Source: Nisaea denitrificans DSM 18348 (GTDB lineage: Bacteria > Pseudomonadota > Alphaproteobacteria > Thalassobaculales > Thalassobaculaceae). Taken from it: 64,000 nucleotides of DNA. The notes under the pieces are model-generated. The model was given only the letters and a program-made list of their open reading frames with translations, was not told where the DNA came from and ran no database searches. Of this stretch, positions 1 to 9,820 are shown in pieces (positions within the stretch are counted from its first letter, which is position 1; every line of letters begins with the position of its first letter). The stretch is from NCBI RefSeq assembly GCF_000426505.1, contig NZ_AUFM01000011.1, forward strand, positions 1,798,001 through 1,862,000, in the 5' to 3' direction. Position numbers and translations under genes: made by a program.

Positions 1-220
1 CGGCGGCGACCTCGACAAGGTTGCTCGGATCGTGAAGGTCGGCGGTTTCGTCAATGCGACGGACGACTTTACCCAGCACCCGATGGTGATCAACGGAGCG
101 TCCGACCTGATGGTCGAAGTGTTTGGCGACAAGGGCAAGCATGCCCGTTTCGCCGTCGGCGCAGGTTCCCTGCCGCTCGGTGTCGCGGTCGAGGTCGAAG
201 CGGTCATTGAACTCGCTTGA
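1..220 (+). CDS. RidA/YjgF-family protein, 3' part only
   Basis: The gene enters from the left edge in frame 2, so only about the last 72 residues are present. Seen: GGFVN-type strand, VINGASDLMVEVFGDKGKHA and the C-terminal SLPLGVAVEVEAVIEL, which is the classic end of RidA proteins of the type common in alphaproteobacteria. Known family role: deaminase that hydrolyses reactive enamine/imine intermediates made by PLP enzymes, acting as a cytoplasmic trimer. The next gene starts 74 bases downstream on the same strand and could be co-transcribed. Confidence 0.85.
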   Translation, partial: GGDLDKVARIVKVGGFVNATDDFTQHPMVINGASDLMVEVFGDKGKHARFAVGAGSLPLGVAVEVEAVIELA

Positions 221-294
221 GCAACCGTTAGCGGTTGACTGATCGTTGCGGCGCACAATCTTCCAAGAGCAACACCAGCGGAAGGTGAGGACCG

Positions 295-1467
295 GTGCCG
301 GACGGTGAAAACACAACAGACACGCGGGCGGCCATCTCGGTTGCCCGCTCCATCCACGAGATCGCCCCGGCCGATTGGGACGCCTGCACCGGTGCCGCCA
401 ATCCCTTTCTCAGCCATGCCTTCCTGTCCGCGCTGGAAGACAGTGGCTCGGTCAAGGCCGAGACCGGCTGGCTGCCGCAACATTTGGTTTATGCCGATGA
501 CGAAGACCGGATCGCCGGAGTCGTTCCGCTCTACCTGAAGGGCCACTCCCAGGGCGAGTATGTGTTCGACTGGGGCTGGGCGGACGCTTATGAGCGTGCC
601 GGTGGTGAGTATTATCCGAAACTGCTCTCAGCCGTGCCCTTCACACCGGTAACGGGTCCCCGACTGCTTTGTCATCCCGATGCGGATGCCGACGCCACCA
701 CGAACATCTTGATTGGCGGCCTGATCGAGATCACGCGACGTTTCGACGTTTCGTCCCTGCATGTGAACTTCCTGCCGGAAGCGCAATGGAACGCCCTTGG
801 GGAGGCCAGCTTCCTGAAACGGGTCGGCCTGCAATTCCATTGGCATAATGACGGCTACCAGAATTTCGGTGACTTCCTCGACGCTCTCTCCTCCCGCAAG
901 CGTAAGGCGATCCGCAAGGAACGCAAGGCAGCGGCAGAGGCTGGCCTTACCATCCGAAGGCTGACCGGCGCCGATATCGAGCCCCGGCACTGGGACGCCT
1001 TCTTCGAGTTCTATACGGACACCAGCGACAGGAAATGGGGCTCGGCCTATCTGACACGCTCCTTCTTCGACCTGCTTGGCGAGCGCATGGCTGACCGGGT
1101 GCTGCTGGTAATAGCGGAAATGGACGGCACGCCCGTCGCCGGCGCCCTCAACCTGATCGGCGACGATACGCTCTATGGCCGAAACTGGGGTTGCATCGCC
1201 GACTTCAAGTTCCTGCATTTTGAGCTTTGCTACTATCAAGCTATCGATTTCGCCATCGAGCGCAGCCTGAAATGGGTCGAAGCCGGTGCCCAGGGGCAGC
1301 ACAAGATCCAGCGTGGTTATATGCCCCGCTACACCCGGAGTTGCCATCTCATTCCCTCGCGCTCCTTCAGTGACGCGGTCGGGGATTTTCTTCGGCGGGA
1401 AACAGAACAGATGGCCTACGAAAAAGAAGCCCTCGAAAATCAATCTCCCTTCCGCTCGGAGGGTTGA
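295..1467 (+). CDS. FemAB-like / GNAT-type acyltransferase (DUF482 family)
   Basis: A 390-residue protein matching the peptidogalycan-biosynthesis/FemAB-like DUF482 family, a double GNAT fold: an N-terminal half with GYQNFGDFLDALSSRKRKAI (about residues 187-206) and a C-terminal half with NLIGDDTLYGRNWGC and AGAQGQHKIQRGY (about 285-340). The ends of the fold are typical of this family and the length is normal. The start is GTG, chosen because GGAAGGTGAGG lies just upstream. The family is assigned only by fold to aminoacyl or acyl transfer; the substrate is unknown. It follows a RidA-family gene, as is often seen in alphaproteobacteria. Confidence 0.8.
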   Translation: MPDGENTTDTRAAISVARSIHEIAPADWDACTGAANPFLSHAFLSALEDSGSVKAETGWLPQHLVYADDEDRIAGVVPLYLKGHSQGEYVFDWGWADAYERAGGEYYPKLLSAVPFTPVTGPRLLCHPDADADATTNILIGGLIEITRRFDVSSLHVNFLPEAQWNALGEASFLKRVGLQFHWHNDGYQNFGDFLDALSSRKRKAIRKERKAAAEAGLTIRRLTGADIEPRHWDAFFEFYTDTSDRKWGSAYLTRSFFDLLGERMADRVLLVIAEMDGTPVAGALNLIGDDTLYGRNWGCIADFKFLHFELCYYQAIDFAIERSLKWVEAGAQGQHKIQRGYMPRYTRSCHLIPSRSFSDAVGDFLRRETEQMAYEKEALENQSPFRSEG

Positions 1468-1608
1468 ACGGGATGCATGGCTGACCTTCGCTATTTGTGC
1501 ACCGCAAAATTAACGAATGGGGCAATATGTTGGACAGGTACATTGCTGACTGGCCAGCCGAAACGGCGCCGTCCGCATCCTTCAAATCAAGATACTGGGA
1601 GATAGATC

Positions 1609-1797
1609 ATGGGTGATCGTTTTTGCCTCACGCTTCTCGAAGCTGCTGAAATGAACGGCTTCACTGCCGCTGAAATGCAGGTCCTCGTTGACCGGCACGC
1701 CGATGTTGCTCTGAACGCCAATGGCGCTTGGCGCATCGACCCCAACGCCCTCAAGGCTGTCGTCGACGGTTCCGCCGGCTATCTGCAGGCTGCCTAA
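1609..1797 (+). CDS. small protein of unknown function, 62 aa
   Basis: A 62-residue protein that I do not recognise. Reasons to believe it: a GGGAGA ribosome site 7-12 bases before the ATG, a composition like its neighbours, and a strong hairpin terminator 24 bases after the stop. It is predicted all-helical and soluble (LLEAAEMNGFTAAEMQVLVD, then NALKAVVDGSAGYL), with one Cys near the N-terminus and no signal peptide or membrane segment. It is a free-standing gene between an acyltransferase and clpA. The 140 bases before it (1468-1608) presumably hold its promoter, but no clear box stands out. Confidence 0.6.
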   Translation: MGDRFCLTLLEAAEMNGFTAAEMQVLVDRHADVALNANGAWRIDPNALKAVVDGSAGYLQAA

Positions 1798-1820
1798 GCC
1801 ATAGCCGCTATTGACCGACA

Positions 1821-1855
1821 CAAAAAAGGCCCGCGCATCGCGCGGGCCTTTTTTG
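1821..1855. terminator. bidirectional rho-independent terminator
   Basis: Perfect 8-bp GC stem GGCCCGCG/CGCGGGCC around a 5-base loop, extended by six A:T pairs. There is an A-run on one side and a T-run on the other, so it works in both directions. It lies between the convergent 62-aa gene (plus) and clpA (minus). Confidence 0.95.
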
Positions 1856-1906
1856 TGCTCTTACTGTGTCGGCCGGGGCCAGCAAGGGCCCCGGCATATT
1901 CGTATG

Positions 1907-4225
1907 TCAGTTGACCAGTTCGGGCTTTTTCTTCGTGCCCTTGCTTGAACCGCCTCCGGAGCTGTCCCCGCCCTCATCCGGGTAGGAGAAGGTCAGGCCG
2001 TCATCCTTCAGGTCAACCTGAACCAGGCCGCCCTTGACCAGCTTGCCAAAGAGCAGTTCCTCGGCGAGCGGCTTCTTGACGTGCTCCTGAATAACCCGGG
2101 CGAGCGGGCGGGCGCCGTAAAGACGGTCGTAGCCCTTCTCGCCAAGCCAGGTGCGTGCCGCATCGCTGAGCTCGATGGTCACACCCCGGTCAGAGAGCTG
2201 CACCTCGAGCTGCATGATGAACTTCTCGACCACGCGGGAGATGATTTCCGGCGTCAGGTTGCTGAACGGTATGATGGCGTCCAGACGGTTCCGGAATTCC
2301 GGCGTGAACATCCGGTTGATCGCTTCGGAATCGTCACCTTCACGTTCCGTGCGCATGAAGCCGACAGCTTCTTTTGCCAGATCGGATGCCCCCGCATTGG
2401 TCGTCATGATCAGGATCACGTTCCGGAAATCGACGTTCTTGCCATTGTGATCCGTCAGCTTGCCGTGATCCATGACCTGCAGCAGCACGTTGAACAGATC
2501 CGGATGAGCCTTCTCGATTTCATCGAGCAGCAGAACACAATGCGGGTTCTGATCGATAGCGTCCGTCAGCAGGCCGCCCTGGTCAAACCCGACATAGCCC
2601 GGAGGCGCCCCGATCAGGCGGGAGATGCTGTGGCGCTCCATATATTCCGACATGTCGAAACGGGTGAGCTCGATACCCAGCGCATTCGCAAGCTGACGCG
2701 CCACCTCGGTCTTGCCGACACCGGTCGGGCCGGAGAAAAGATAGTTGCCGATCGGCTTTTCTGGCTCACGCAGCCCCGCCCGTGAGAGCTTGATCGCGGT
2801 CGCCAGAGAGGCAATGGCAGTATCCTGCCCGAAGACCACGGTCTTCAGATCGCGCTCCAGATGCTTCAGGACCGTCTTGTCGTCGGTCGACACGCTCTTC
2901 GGAGGAATGCGGGCGATCTTGGCAACGATCTCCTCGACTTCCTTCACGCCGATTGTCTTGCGCCGTTTGGACGGGGCGACCAGCATCTGTGCAGCGCCGA
3001 CCTCGTCGATCACGTCGATCGCCTTATCGGGCAATTTTCGGTCGCCGATATATTTTGCAGAAAGTTCGACAGCCGTTCTCAGCGCCTCTGCGGTGAAGCG
3101 CACCTTGTGATGCTCTTCGTAATAGGGCTTCAGACCTTTGAGAATCTTGATGCTGTCCTCGATGGACGGCTCTTTCACGTCGATCTTCTGGAACCGGCGG
3201 ACCAGCGCGCGGTCCTTTTCGAAATGGGTCCGGAATTCCTTGTAGGTGGTCGAACCGATGCAGCGCAGGGCACCGGACTGAAGCGCGGGCTTCAGCAGAT
3301 TCGATGCATCCATCGCGCCGCCAGAGGTTGCGCCGGCACCGATCACCGTGTGGATTTCGTCGATAAACAGCACGGCCTCCGGATTGCGCTCAAGCTCGGA
3401 GACAACGGCCTTCAGCCGCTCTTCGAAATCGCCGCGATAACGGGTACCGGCAAGCAACGAGCCCATATCGAGCGAGAAGATCTGGGCATTCTGCAACACC
3501 TCGGGGACTTGCCCGTCCACGATGCGGCGGGCCAGCCCTTCCGCGATAGCGGTCTTTCCGACACCCGGATCGCCGACATAAAGCGGGTTGTTCTTTGTCC
3601 GGCGGCAAAGGATCTGGATGGTGCGGTCGACCTCGAACTCCCGGCCGATCAGCGGATCGATCTTGCCCGCCATTGCCTTCTTGTTCAGGTCGACGCAATA
3701 GGCGTCCAGTGCCTCGTTACCGCTCTTGTTCACGGTATCCTGCTTGGCGTCCTCATCGGCGCCGTCGACCCGGGGGGCCTCCGTCTGGCCATGCACCTTG
3801 GCGATACCGTGTGAAATGTAATTCACCGCGTCGAAGCGGGACATTTCCTGCTCTTGCAGGAAGTAGACGGCATGGCTCTCGCGCTCGGAGAACAGCGCAA
3901 CCAGAACGTTCGCGCCCGTCACCTCTGCCCGGCCGGAGGACTGCACGTGGATCACGGCCCGCTGAACGACCCGCTGGAAACCAGCGGTCGGCTTGGCTTC
4001 TTCTTCCTGCCCGCCAATCAGGTTCATCAGGTCATTGTCGATATACCCGGCCAGATCGCCGCGCAATCTCTCGACATCGACGTCGCAGGCCCGCATCACC
4101 GCTATGGCGTCCTGATCGGTCGTCAATGCGTAGAGCAGATGCTCAAGCGTCGCATATTCGTGGCTGCGCTCGTTCGCGAGATCGAGGGCCCTATGCAGAC
4201 TTTCCTCTAGGTTTTTCGACAACAT
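1907..4225 (-). CDS. clpA: ATP-dependent Clp protease ATP-binding subunit ClpA
   Basis: Hexameric AAA+ unfoldase that feeds substrates to ClpP in the cytoplasm. The 772 residues show the repeat N-domain (1-145), D1 Walker A GDPGVGKT (218-225) with Walker B LFIDE (286-290), and D2 Walker A GPTGVGKT (499-506) with LLLDEIEKAH downstream. Length matches the family. The C-terminus carries a Gly/Ser/Lys-rich tail, a common lineage add-on. clpS lies directly upstream with 6 bases between them, so adaptor and unfoldase are co-expressed as in most alphaproteobacteria. The ribosome site before the ATG is weak, consistent with translational coupling to clpS. Confidence 0.98.
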   Translation of the reverse strand: MLSKNLEESLHRALDLANERSHEYATLEHLLYALTTDQDAIAVMRACDVDVERLRGDLAGYIDNDLMNLIGGQEEEAKPTAGFQRVVQRAVIHVQSSGRAEVTGANVLVALFSERESHAVYFLQEQEMSRFDAVNYISHGIAKVHGQTEAPRVDGADEDAKQDTVNKSGNEALDAYCVDLNKKAMAGKIDPLIGREFEVDRTIQILCRRTKNNPLYVGDPGVGKTAIAEGLARRIVDGQVPEVLQNAQIFSLDMGSLLAGTRYRGDFEERLKAVVSELERNPEAVLFIDEIHTVIGAGATSGGAMDASNLLKPALQSGALRCIGSTTYKEFRTHFEKDRALVRRFQKIDVKEPSIEDSIKILKGLKPYYEEHHKVRFTAEALRTAVELSAKYIGDRKLPDKAIDVIDEVGAAQMLVAPSKRRKTIGVKEVEEIVAKIARIPPKSVSTDDKTVLKHLERDLKTVVFGQDTAIASLATAIKLSRAGLREPEKPIGNYLFSGPTGVGKTEVARQLANALGIELTRFDMSEYMERHSISRLIGAPPGYVGFDQGGLLTDAIDQNPHCVLLLDEIEKAHPDLFNVLLQVMDHGKLTDHNGKNVDFRNVILIMTTNAGASDLAKEAVGFMRTEREGDDSEAINRMFTPEFRNRLDAIIPFSNLTPEIISRVVEKFIMQLEVQLSDRGVTIELSDAARTWLGEKGYDRLYGARPLARVIQEHVKKPLAEELLFGKLVKGGLVQVDLKDDGLTFSYPDEGGDSSGGGSSKGTKKKPELVN

Positions 4226-4231
4226 GAGTGC

Positions 4232-4558
4232 TCAAGCCTTTTCTAGAGTGCATTGCAACGGGTGCTGGTGCTGACGGGCAAAATCCATCACCTGGGTAAC
4301 CTTCGTTTCAGCGACTTCGTAGGTGTAAACGCCGCATATACCGACCCCGCGCTGGTGGACATGCATCATTATGGTCGTCGCCTCGTCCCTATTCTTGGAG
4401 AAAAATCTTTCCAGAACGTGAACGACGAACTCCATCGGCGTATAATCATCATTCAGCATGATGACTTTATACATCGCCGGCTTCTTGGTTTTCGGGCGCG
4501 CCTTGACCACCACGCCTGTGTTGGTGCCATCACCGATCTTGTCGTCGTCTTTACTCAT
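4232..4558 (-). CDS. clpS: ATP-dependent Clp protease adaptor ClpS
   Basis: N-recognin adaptor that binds N-degron substrates and delivers them to ClpA. The 108-residue form starting at MSKDDDK is preferred over an upstream start (4612) because the extra 18 residues are unlike the family; its ribosome site is weak. Seen: the [10 protein letters not shown] pocket motif (about residues 34-43), the [10 protein letters not shown] turn, and an unstructured N-terminal arm. It is first in the clpS-clpA operon. Confidence 0.95.
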   Translation of the reverse strand: MSKDDDKIGDGTNTGVVVKARPKTKKPAMYKVIMLNDDYTPMEFVVHVLERFFSKNRDEATTIMMHVHQRGVGICGVYTYEVAETKVTQVMDFARQHQHPLQCTLEKA

Positions 4559-4822
4559 TTCCAGAACCGTAACTCTCCCGCACCACACCGGGCCGGTATC
4601 CACAAGCTGCACTCGCTAAATTAGACCGTTGCGGACCAGAAGAAAGTCCGGGCGATACTTCCCGCCGGACCTCTCGTCCTATGCGAATAGGGTGACAGAC
4701 ATTTCGTGTCGAGCACAAGCCGTTGCAAGGTTAAATCGGACAGACAACACCCGATTTCCGGATCAGAAAAACATCACGCCGGGGAAATCCGCGGTCCAGA
4801 GGGGCTGGATACAGGCCACATG

Positions 4823-4851
4823 CAAAAAGCCCGGCTGAAACAGCCGGGCTT
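4823..4851 (-). terminator. rho-independent terminator of the phasin gene
   Basis: Perfect 10-bp stem AGCCCGGCTG/CAGCCGGGCT with an AAA loop. On the minus strand it is followed by a T-run (A4824-4828 on plus), so it ends transcription 27 bases after the phasin stop. The rest of 4559-4822 holds no gene I can support; it should contain the clpS promoter. Confidence 0.9.
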
Positions 4852-4877
4852 CTGCTCGTCCTATGTGGCGCTGCCTG

Positions 4878-5408
4878 TTAGGCGGCGACCTGCTTGGACA
4901 GTTTTTCGAAGGTGCCGGTCAGGCTCTCCTGAATCGGCTTGATCGCTTCATTGACCGTCTTGACGGACATCTCGGAAATCTTGGTGATTTCCCCGACGGC
5001 CTTGTCATAGCTCTTCTTGGTCATGTCGTTCTGCAGTTCCATCAGATCGTTGACGTTCTTGCAGCTCATCACGGTCTTGCCGGTTTCGACGGAGACCTCA
5101 ACGCTTTCCTGACCGAAGGCATAGAGCTCTTTGCCGATGGCCTCAAAGCCCTTGGACCAGGTGTTCATCGCGGTGACATAGGCATCGTAGTTGGCCTTGC
5201 CGAGCGAGGTGTATTCGTCATAGCCGCCATAGAGGGTCTTCTGGGCCTTCTCGGCATGCTCTTTCATAAGCTCAACCGCCTGATCATAGCCCTTCTGGGC
5301 AACGTCCTGCGTCGCCTTCACAGCCGTTTCAACAGCTTCCTTACCAGCTGCGACCGCGTCTTCAACCTGGCCGGCAGCAGCGGTAGAGGTGGTTTTCTTC
5401 GCAACCAT
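4878..5408 (-). CDS. phasin family protein (PHA granule-associated)
   Basis: A 176-residue amphipathic protein of the phasin family, which coats polyhydroxyalkanoate storage granules and controls their size and number. Seen: a low-complexity Ala/Thr-rich N-terminus, then a long helical region with GYDQAVELMKEHAEKAQKTL, NAMNTWSKGFEAIGKELY-like spacing and the family segment NDLMELQNDMTKKSYDKA. The start at MVAKKTT is chosen for its AGGAGAG site 6 bases upstream; an earlier in-frame start adds an implausible Cys/Pro-rich stretch. Single-gene unit with its own terminator. A TGC-rich block about 100 bases upstream may bind the PHA-responsive repressor PhaR. Confidence 0.9.
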   Translation of the reverse strand: MVAKKTTSTAAAGQVEDAVAAGKEAVETAVKATQDVAQKGYDQAVELMKEHAEKAQKTLYGGYDEYTSLGKANYDAYVTAMNTWSKGFEAIGKELYAFGQESVEVSVETGKTVMSCKNVNDLMELQNDMTKKSYDKAVGEITKISEMSVKTVNEAIKPIQESLTGTFEKLSKQVAA

Positions 5409-5509
5409 ATTCACTCTCCTTGCGCATTCATTATCAAAATCCGGGGTCTTACCCGGCGGGCCGCAGGCATGTCCCTCGGACACGCACATTCACAGGATAT
5501 GTCTGGGCT

Positions 5510-5532
5510 CATGCTGCACTGCAACATGCACG
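5510..5532 (-). promoter_or_regulatory. TGC-rich candidate PhaR site upstream of the phasin gene
   Basis: Four TGC triplets (5512, 5515, 5520, 5527) and three GCA triplets lie in 20 bases, including TGCTGCACTGCA. Known: PhaR repressors of PHA-storing alphaproteobacteria bind CTGC-Nx-GCAG-type, TGC-rich DNA upstream of phasin genes. Position about 100 bases before the phasin ATG is compatible with a regulatory site. Inference only. The remaining gap 5533-5780 has no supported gene and must carry the promoter of the carboxypeptidase gene. Confidence 0.35.
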
Positions 5533-5780
5533 TTAAGATAGGGAATGCTGGGGAAAGGTCAAGGGCATTTTTGTGCGCTGCACCATTATTAATTAGAACG
5601 AGCTTGCGACTCGCTCCCTAACCTCCGAATGATTCTGAAAACACCTCCAATATCGACGGCATGTTTAATTTTGTTTCAATCGGTTATGGACAACAGCTAA
5701 GCTCTTACATAAGATTTTGGGGATTTTCGTTGGGGTGTACTCGTATTGCACTTTTGGCAATGCGGAAGATTGGGGGGCAT

Positions 5781-7040
5781 ATGGCGGACAGCGTGACACG
5801 GCGAGCCTTCAGGACTTTCTGCGCCCTCACGCTCGGCCTGATGGTCTGGCTCGCGGCTGGCAACGCTGAGGCACGCTACGCCTCCTTTGTCATGGACGCT
5901 GAAACGCTGGACGTCCTCTACGCCAAAAATGCCGATACCAGAAACTACCCCGCATCACTCACCAAGATCATGACCCTCTACATGGTTTTCGATGCCTTGG
6001 ATAAAGGCAAGATTACGCTGAAAACCCAGATGAAGGTTTCCAAGCGTGCCGCAGGGCAGCCGCAAACCAATATTGGTTTGCGTAGAGGCGACCGCATCTC
6101 CGTCAAAGACGCGATCCTCGCTCTGGTCACCCGCTCCGCTAACGATGTCGCCACCGTGGTCGGCGAGCATCTGGAGAAAAGCGAAGTCAATTTCGCCGGC
6201 GCCATGACCAAAAAGGCGCGCGCGCTTGGCATGACCAAGACCAGCTTCCGGAACGCCTCTGGCCTGCCTAATCGCCGGCAAAAAAGCACAGCCCGCGACA
6301 TGGCCAAGCTTGGCCTCCGGATCCAGCGCGATTTCCCGCAATATTACCACTTCTTCCGGACCAAGAAATTCACCTACAAGGGACGTACCTACGGTAATCA
6401 CAACAACCTTCTCGGCCGCTATTCCGGAACCGATGGCATCAAGACGGGCTACACCCGCGCATCCGGTTTCAATCTGGTCTCCTCCGTCCACCAGGGCGAC
6501 AGACATCTGATCGCCGTGGTGTTTGGCGGCCGGACCGCCAAATCCCGCGACCGACACATGATCTCACTTCTCAATCGCGGCTTTAAAAAGGCGGAGCTGA
6601 TTGCCCGCAACCGGACACCCGCGCCGATCCCGATGGCACGGCCAGCCTTCGATGAAAACGGCATCATTCAACTCGCCTCCGCGCAATCGACGATTGCCGA
6701 CGCCACCCTGCAAACTGACATAAGCCAGCAAACCGATACGGCTCTGAGCGGTTCGGACCGCGGCTGGGGTATCCAGGTCGGAGCCTATTCAAGCCAGGGT
6801 CCGGCTGAAGCGATGATCAGCACGGCCCGCGGTCATCTGAAGAAAATACTGAAGGGCTCGATCGAATCCGTTGAGCGCGTGACCCGCGACCATGGCACCG
6901 TCTACCGCTCGCGTATTACCGGCCTGAGCGAGGCCGGCGCCCGCAATGCCTGCGCTCTGCTGGCCCGCAAGCATGTGCCTTGTGTCCCTGTTCCAGGCAA
7001 CGAGGGCCTCGAAGTCGCCACCATCCCGGCGAACGACTGA
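5781..7040 (+). CDS. D-alanyl-D-alanine carboxypeptidase with SPOR domain
   Basis: Penicillin-binding protein of the PBP5/6 (S11) family that trims D-Ala from peptidoglycan stem peptides in the periplasm. Start MADSVTRR chosen for the GGGGGG site and because it gives a standard signal peptide ending GNAEA; earlier ATGs add a non-family leader. Catalytic motifs in the 419-aa form: SLTK (59-62), SAN (119-121), KTG (221-223). After a Pro/Gln linker, residues about 335-415 form a SPOR domain (WGIQVGAYSS...), which in other proteins binds denuded septal glycan. The domain pairing is common in alphaproteobacteria and suggests action at the division site. Confidence 0.93.
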   Translation: MADSVTRRAFRTFCALTLGLMVWLAAGNAEARYASFVMDAETLDVLYAKNADTRNYPASLTKIMTLYMVFDALDKGKITLKTQMKVSKRAAGQPQTNIGLRRGDRISVKDAILALVTRSANDVATVVGEHLEKSEVNFAGAMTKKARALGMTKTSFRNASGLPNRRQKSTARDMAKLGLRIQRDFPQYYHFFRTKKFTYKGRTYGNHNNLLGRYSGTDGIKTGYTRASGFNLVSSVHQGDRHLIAVVFGGRTAKSRDRHMISLLNRGFKKAELIARNRTPAPIPMARPAFDENGIIQLASAQSTIADATLQTDISQQTDTALSGSDRGWGIQVGAYSSQGPAEAMISTARGHLKKILKGSIESVERVTRDHGTVYRSRITGLSEAGARNACALLARKHVPCVPVPGNEGLEVATIPAND

Positions 7041-7075
7041 CAAAAAAGCGCCGCAGTTTCCCAGCGGCGCTTTTC
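7041..7075. terminator. bidirectional rho-independent terminator
   Basis: Seven-bp GC stem GCGCCGC (7048-7054)/GCGGCGC (7064-7070), flanked by an A-run and a T-run that pair with each other. It serves the convergent carboxypeptidase (plus) and phosphomannomutase (minus) genes. Confidence 0.9.
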
Positions 7076-7097
7076 CTGACTTATCCCAAAAGAACAA

Positions 7098-8480
7098 TCA
7101 GATGTCCGGCGGTGTCTCACCGACTGCCGTCAGCGCAGCACGGAGCTGGCCCTTCAGCCGCTCCAGCCCTGCCTCGGTCTGGGACTCGCACCGGGCAACC
7201 AGCACGTCCTGTGTGTTTGAGGCGCGCAGCAGCCACCATCCATCCGGTGTGTTGACCCGGACCCCGTCCGCGTCCGACACCTCGATGCCGGTCTGGCCGG
7301 AGAGCCAGTCCTTAACCTCAACCACCACGTCGAACTTGCGGGTGTCGTCGCACTGGAAGCGCATTTCAGGTGTGTTCATGACCTGCGGCAGAGCGTCCCG
7401 GATGGCCGACAGCGGCTCGTCCCGGTGGCTCAGCCCCTCGATCAGTCGGACAGCCGCGTAGAGCGCGTCATCAAAGCCGTAATAGCGATCCTTGAAGAAG
7501 ATATGACCGCTCATCTCCCCGGCGAGCGGTGCGCCCGTTTCCGCCATCTTGGTCTTGATCAGGGAATGGCCGGTCCGCCACATCAGAGGCTTGCCGCCGA
7601 ATTCCGCGATCTTGTCGAACAGCACCTGGCTTGCCTTCACGTCGGCGATGACAGTTGCGCCGGGATTTTCCTTCAGCACGTCCTCCGCCAGCACCGTCAG
7701 CAGCTGATCGCCCCACAGTACCCGGCCCTTGTCGTCGATGACGCCGATACGGTCGCCGTCGCCGTCGAAGGCAATTCCGAGATCCGCGCCGCGCTCCAGA
7801 ACCATGGCCATGAGATCTTCGAGATTCTCGGGAACGGTCGGGTCCGGATGATGGTTGGGGAAGGTTCCGTCGACTTCGGGGAACAGCACCTTGTGGTTCG
7901 AGGGCAGCCGCATGCAGACCTGGTTCACTGACGGGCCGGCAGCGCCGTTACCGCAGTCCCAGACGATCTTCAGCTGGCGGCCCAGGCTGACGTCCCGCAG
8001 CAGGCGGTCGACATAGCTGTCGAGGATATCGGCATCCTCGACCGAGCCCTCGCCGCTCTCGAAGTCACCTTCCGACGCGATCCGGCCAAGATCCTGAATA
8101 TCGGCACCGAAGAACGGCCCCTTGCCCAGCATCATCTTGAAACCGTTATGGTTCGGCGGATTGTGCGAGCCGGTGATCATGATCCCGCCATCGGTCTCGA
8201 GGGCATAGACCGAATAATAGAGCATCGGCGTGGCAACGCCGCCAAGCCGGGTGACGGCGATCCCGGCCGCCATCAGCCCCTCGACCACCGCCGCTTCCAT
8301 GTCCGGCGAGCTAAGCCGCCCGTCGCGTCCGACAGACACCTTTGTGCCGCCGTTACGGATGACCCGCGTTCCAAACGCCCGGCCGAGAGCCCGCGCATCG
8401 TCGGTACTCAGCGTATCGCCAACAACACCGCGAACGTCATATTCCCGAAGGATCGTCGGCCGGAACTGATGCGCACTCAT
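7098..8480 (-). CDS. phosphomannomutase/phosphoglucomutase
   Basis: Alpha-D-phosphohexomutase (460 aa) of the AlgC/ManB type, interconverting mannose- or glucose-6-phosphate and the 1-phosphates. Seen: active-site Ser105 in [11 protein letters not shown], the Mg-binding loop DGDGDR (239-244), the sugar-binding GEMSGH (about 324-329) and a C-terminal phosphate loop RASNT. Its start overlaps the ugd stop by 4 bases (ATGA), and galU lies before ugd, so glucose-1-phosphate made here can feed GalU and then Ugd. Last gene of the minus-strand run; a terminator follows. Confidence 0.95.
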   Translation of the reverse strand: MSAHQFRPTILREYDVRGVVGDTLSTDDARALGRAFGTRVIRNGGTKVSVGRDGRLSSPDMEAAVVEGLMAAGIAVTRLGGVATPMLYYSVYALETDGGIMITGSHNPPNHNGFKMMLGKGPFFGADIQDLGRIASEGDFESGEGSVEDADILDSYVDRLLRDVSLGRQLKIVWDCGNGAAGPSVNQVCMRLPSNHKVLFPEVDGTFPNHHPDPTVPENLEDLMAMVLERGADLGIAFDGDGDRIGVIDDKGRVLWGDQLLTVLAEDVLKENPGATVIADVKASQVLFDKIAEFGGKPLMWRTGHSLIKTKMAETGAPLAGEMSGHIFFKDRYYGFDDALYAAVRLIEGLSHRDEPLSAIRDALPQVMNTPEMRFQCDDTRKFDVVVEVKDWLSGQTGIEVSDADGVRVNTPDGWWLLRASNTQDVLVARCESQTEAGLERLKGQLRAALTAVGETPPDI

Positions 8481-9805
8481 GCTGAAACCTTCGCATCAAC
8501 TGTGCTGCGTCCGACGCAGACATAGGTGAAGCCGGCATCGGCCATATCGTCCGGGTTGTAGACGTTACGGAGATCGACCATCAGCGGCTCCTTCAGCAAT
8601 CCCTTGATGCGCTTAAGATCGAGTGCCCGGAACTCGTTCCACTCGGTGATGAGCACAACGACATCGGCCCCATCGATCGGAGCATATGCATTGTCACACA
8701 TCTCGACCCCCGGGAGCATCTCCCGCGCTTCCTTCATGCCTTCGGGATCGTAAGCCTTCACCGTGGCTCCGGCCGCCTGCAGGGCCGGCAGAATGTCGAG
8801 GCTCGGGCTGTCACGCATATCATCCGTGTTCGGCTTGAAGGTCAGGCCGAGGACAGCAATGGTCTTGCCGGAGACGGTGCCGCCACAGGCCTGAATGACC
8901 TTATCCGCCATCTGCTTCTTGCGTTTGTCGTTGATGTCGACAACCGTCTCGACGATCCGCAGCGGGGCCTTGTAATCCTGCGCGGTCTTGACCAGCGCCA
9001 AGGTGTCTTTCGGGAAGCAGGAACCGCCATAACCCGGTCCCGGATGCAGGAACTTCCTGCCGATCCGGCCATCGAGGCCGATACCGCGCGACACGTCATG
9101 CACATCGGCGCCAACCTGCTCGCACAAATCCGCGATTTCATTGATGAAGGTGATCTTGGTCGCGAGAAAGGTGTTCGCCGCGTATTTGATCAACTCACTG
9201 GTCTGCAATGAGGTGAAGACGATCGGCGTCTCGATCAGATAGAGCGGCCGGTAGATTTCCCGCATCGCTTCCTGCGCGCGTTCGCTTTCCGTGCCGATCA
9301 CCACCCGGTCGGGCCGCATGAAGTCGGTGATCGCGGCACCTTCCCGCAGGAACTCCGGGTTCGAGCAGACGTCGAACTCAATGTCCGGCCGCGCTTCGCG
9401 AATGATCCGCTCCACCTCTCGACCGGTACCGACAGGCACAGTCGACTTGGTGACAACGACGGTATACCCGGTCATCGCCGCGGCGATCTCTTTCGCCGCT
9501 CCATACACATAGGAGAGATCCGCGTGCCCGTCGCCGCGCCGCGTCGGCGTGCCAACGGCGATGAACACCGCGTCCGCGTCCCTGACCGCCGAGGTCAGGT
9601 CCGTGGTGAAGGTCAGCCGCCCGGCCCGCACATTGTTGGCGACAAGGTCATCCAGGCCCGGCTCGAAGATCGGAATTTCGCCGCGGTCGAGACGTGATAT
9701 TTTCACCTCGTCCTTATCGACGCAGACGACGTCGTTACCGAACTCCGAAAAGCAGGCTCCGGATACCAGGCCAACATAGCCTGTACCGATCATGGCAATA
9801 CGCAT
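8477..9805 (-). CDS. ugd: UDP-glucose 6-dehydrogenase
   Basis: Oxidises UDP-glucose to UDP-glucuronate with two NAD+. 442 residues: N-terminal Rossmann domain with [10 protein letters not shown] (7-16), the middle domain with Lys207 in ELIKYAAN and catalytic Cys263 in [10 protein letters not shown], and a C-terminal UDP-binding domain. Length is normal for the bacterial family. It sits between galU (15 bases upstream) and the phosphohexomutase gene (4-base overlap), giving a three-step UDP-glucuronate route for exopolysaccharide or LPS. Confidence 0.97.
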   Translation of the reverse strand: MRIAMIGTGYVGLVSGACFSEFGNDVVCVDKDEVKISRLDRGEIPIFEPGLDDLVANNVRAGRLTFTTDLTSAVRDADAVFIAVGTPTRRGDGHADLSYVYGAAKEIAAAMTGYTVVVTKSTVPVGTGREVERIIREARPDIEFDVCSNPEFLREGAAITDFMRPDRVVIGTESERAQEAMREIYRPLYLIETPIVFTSLQTSELIKYAANTFLATKITFINEIADLCEQVGADVHDVSRGIGLDGRIGRKFLHPGPGYGGSCFPKDTLALVKTAQDYKAPLRIVETVVDINDKRKKQMADKVIQACGGTVSGKTIAVLGLTFKPNTDDMRDSPSLDILPALQAAGATVKAYDPEGMKEAREMLPGVEMCDNAYAPIDGADVVVLITEWNEFRALDLKRIKGLLKEPLMVDLRNVYNPDDMADAGFTYVCVGRSTVDAKVSA

Positions 9806-9820
9806 GAATTTACTCCGTTA

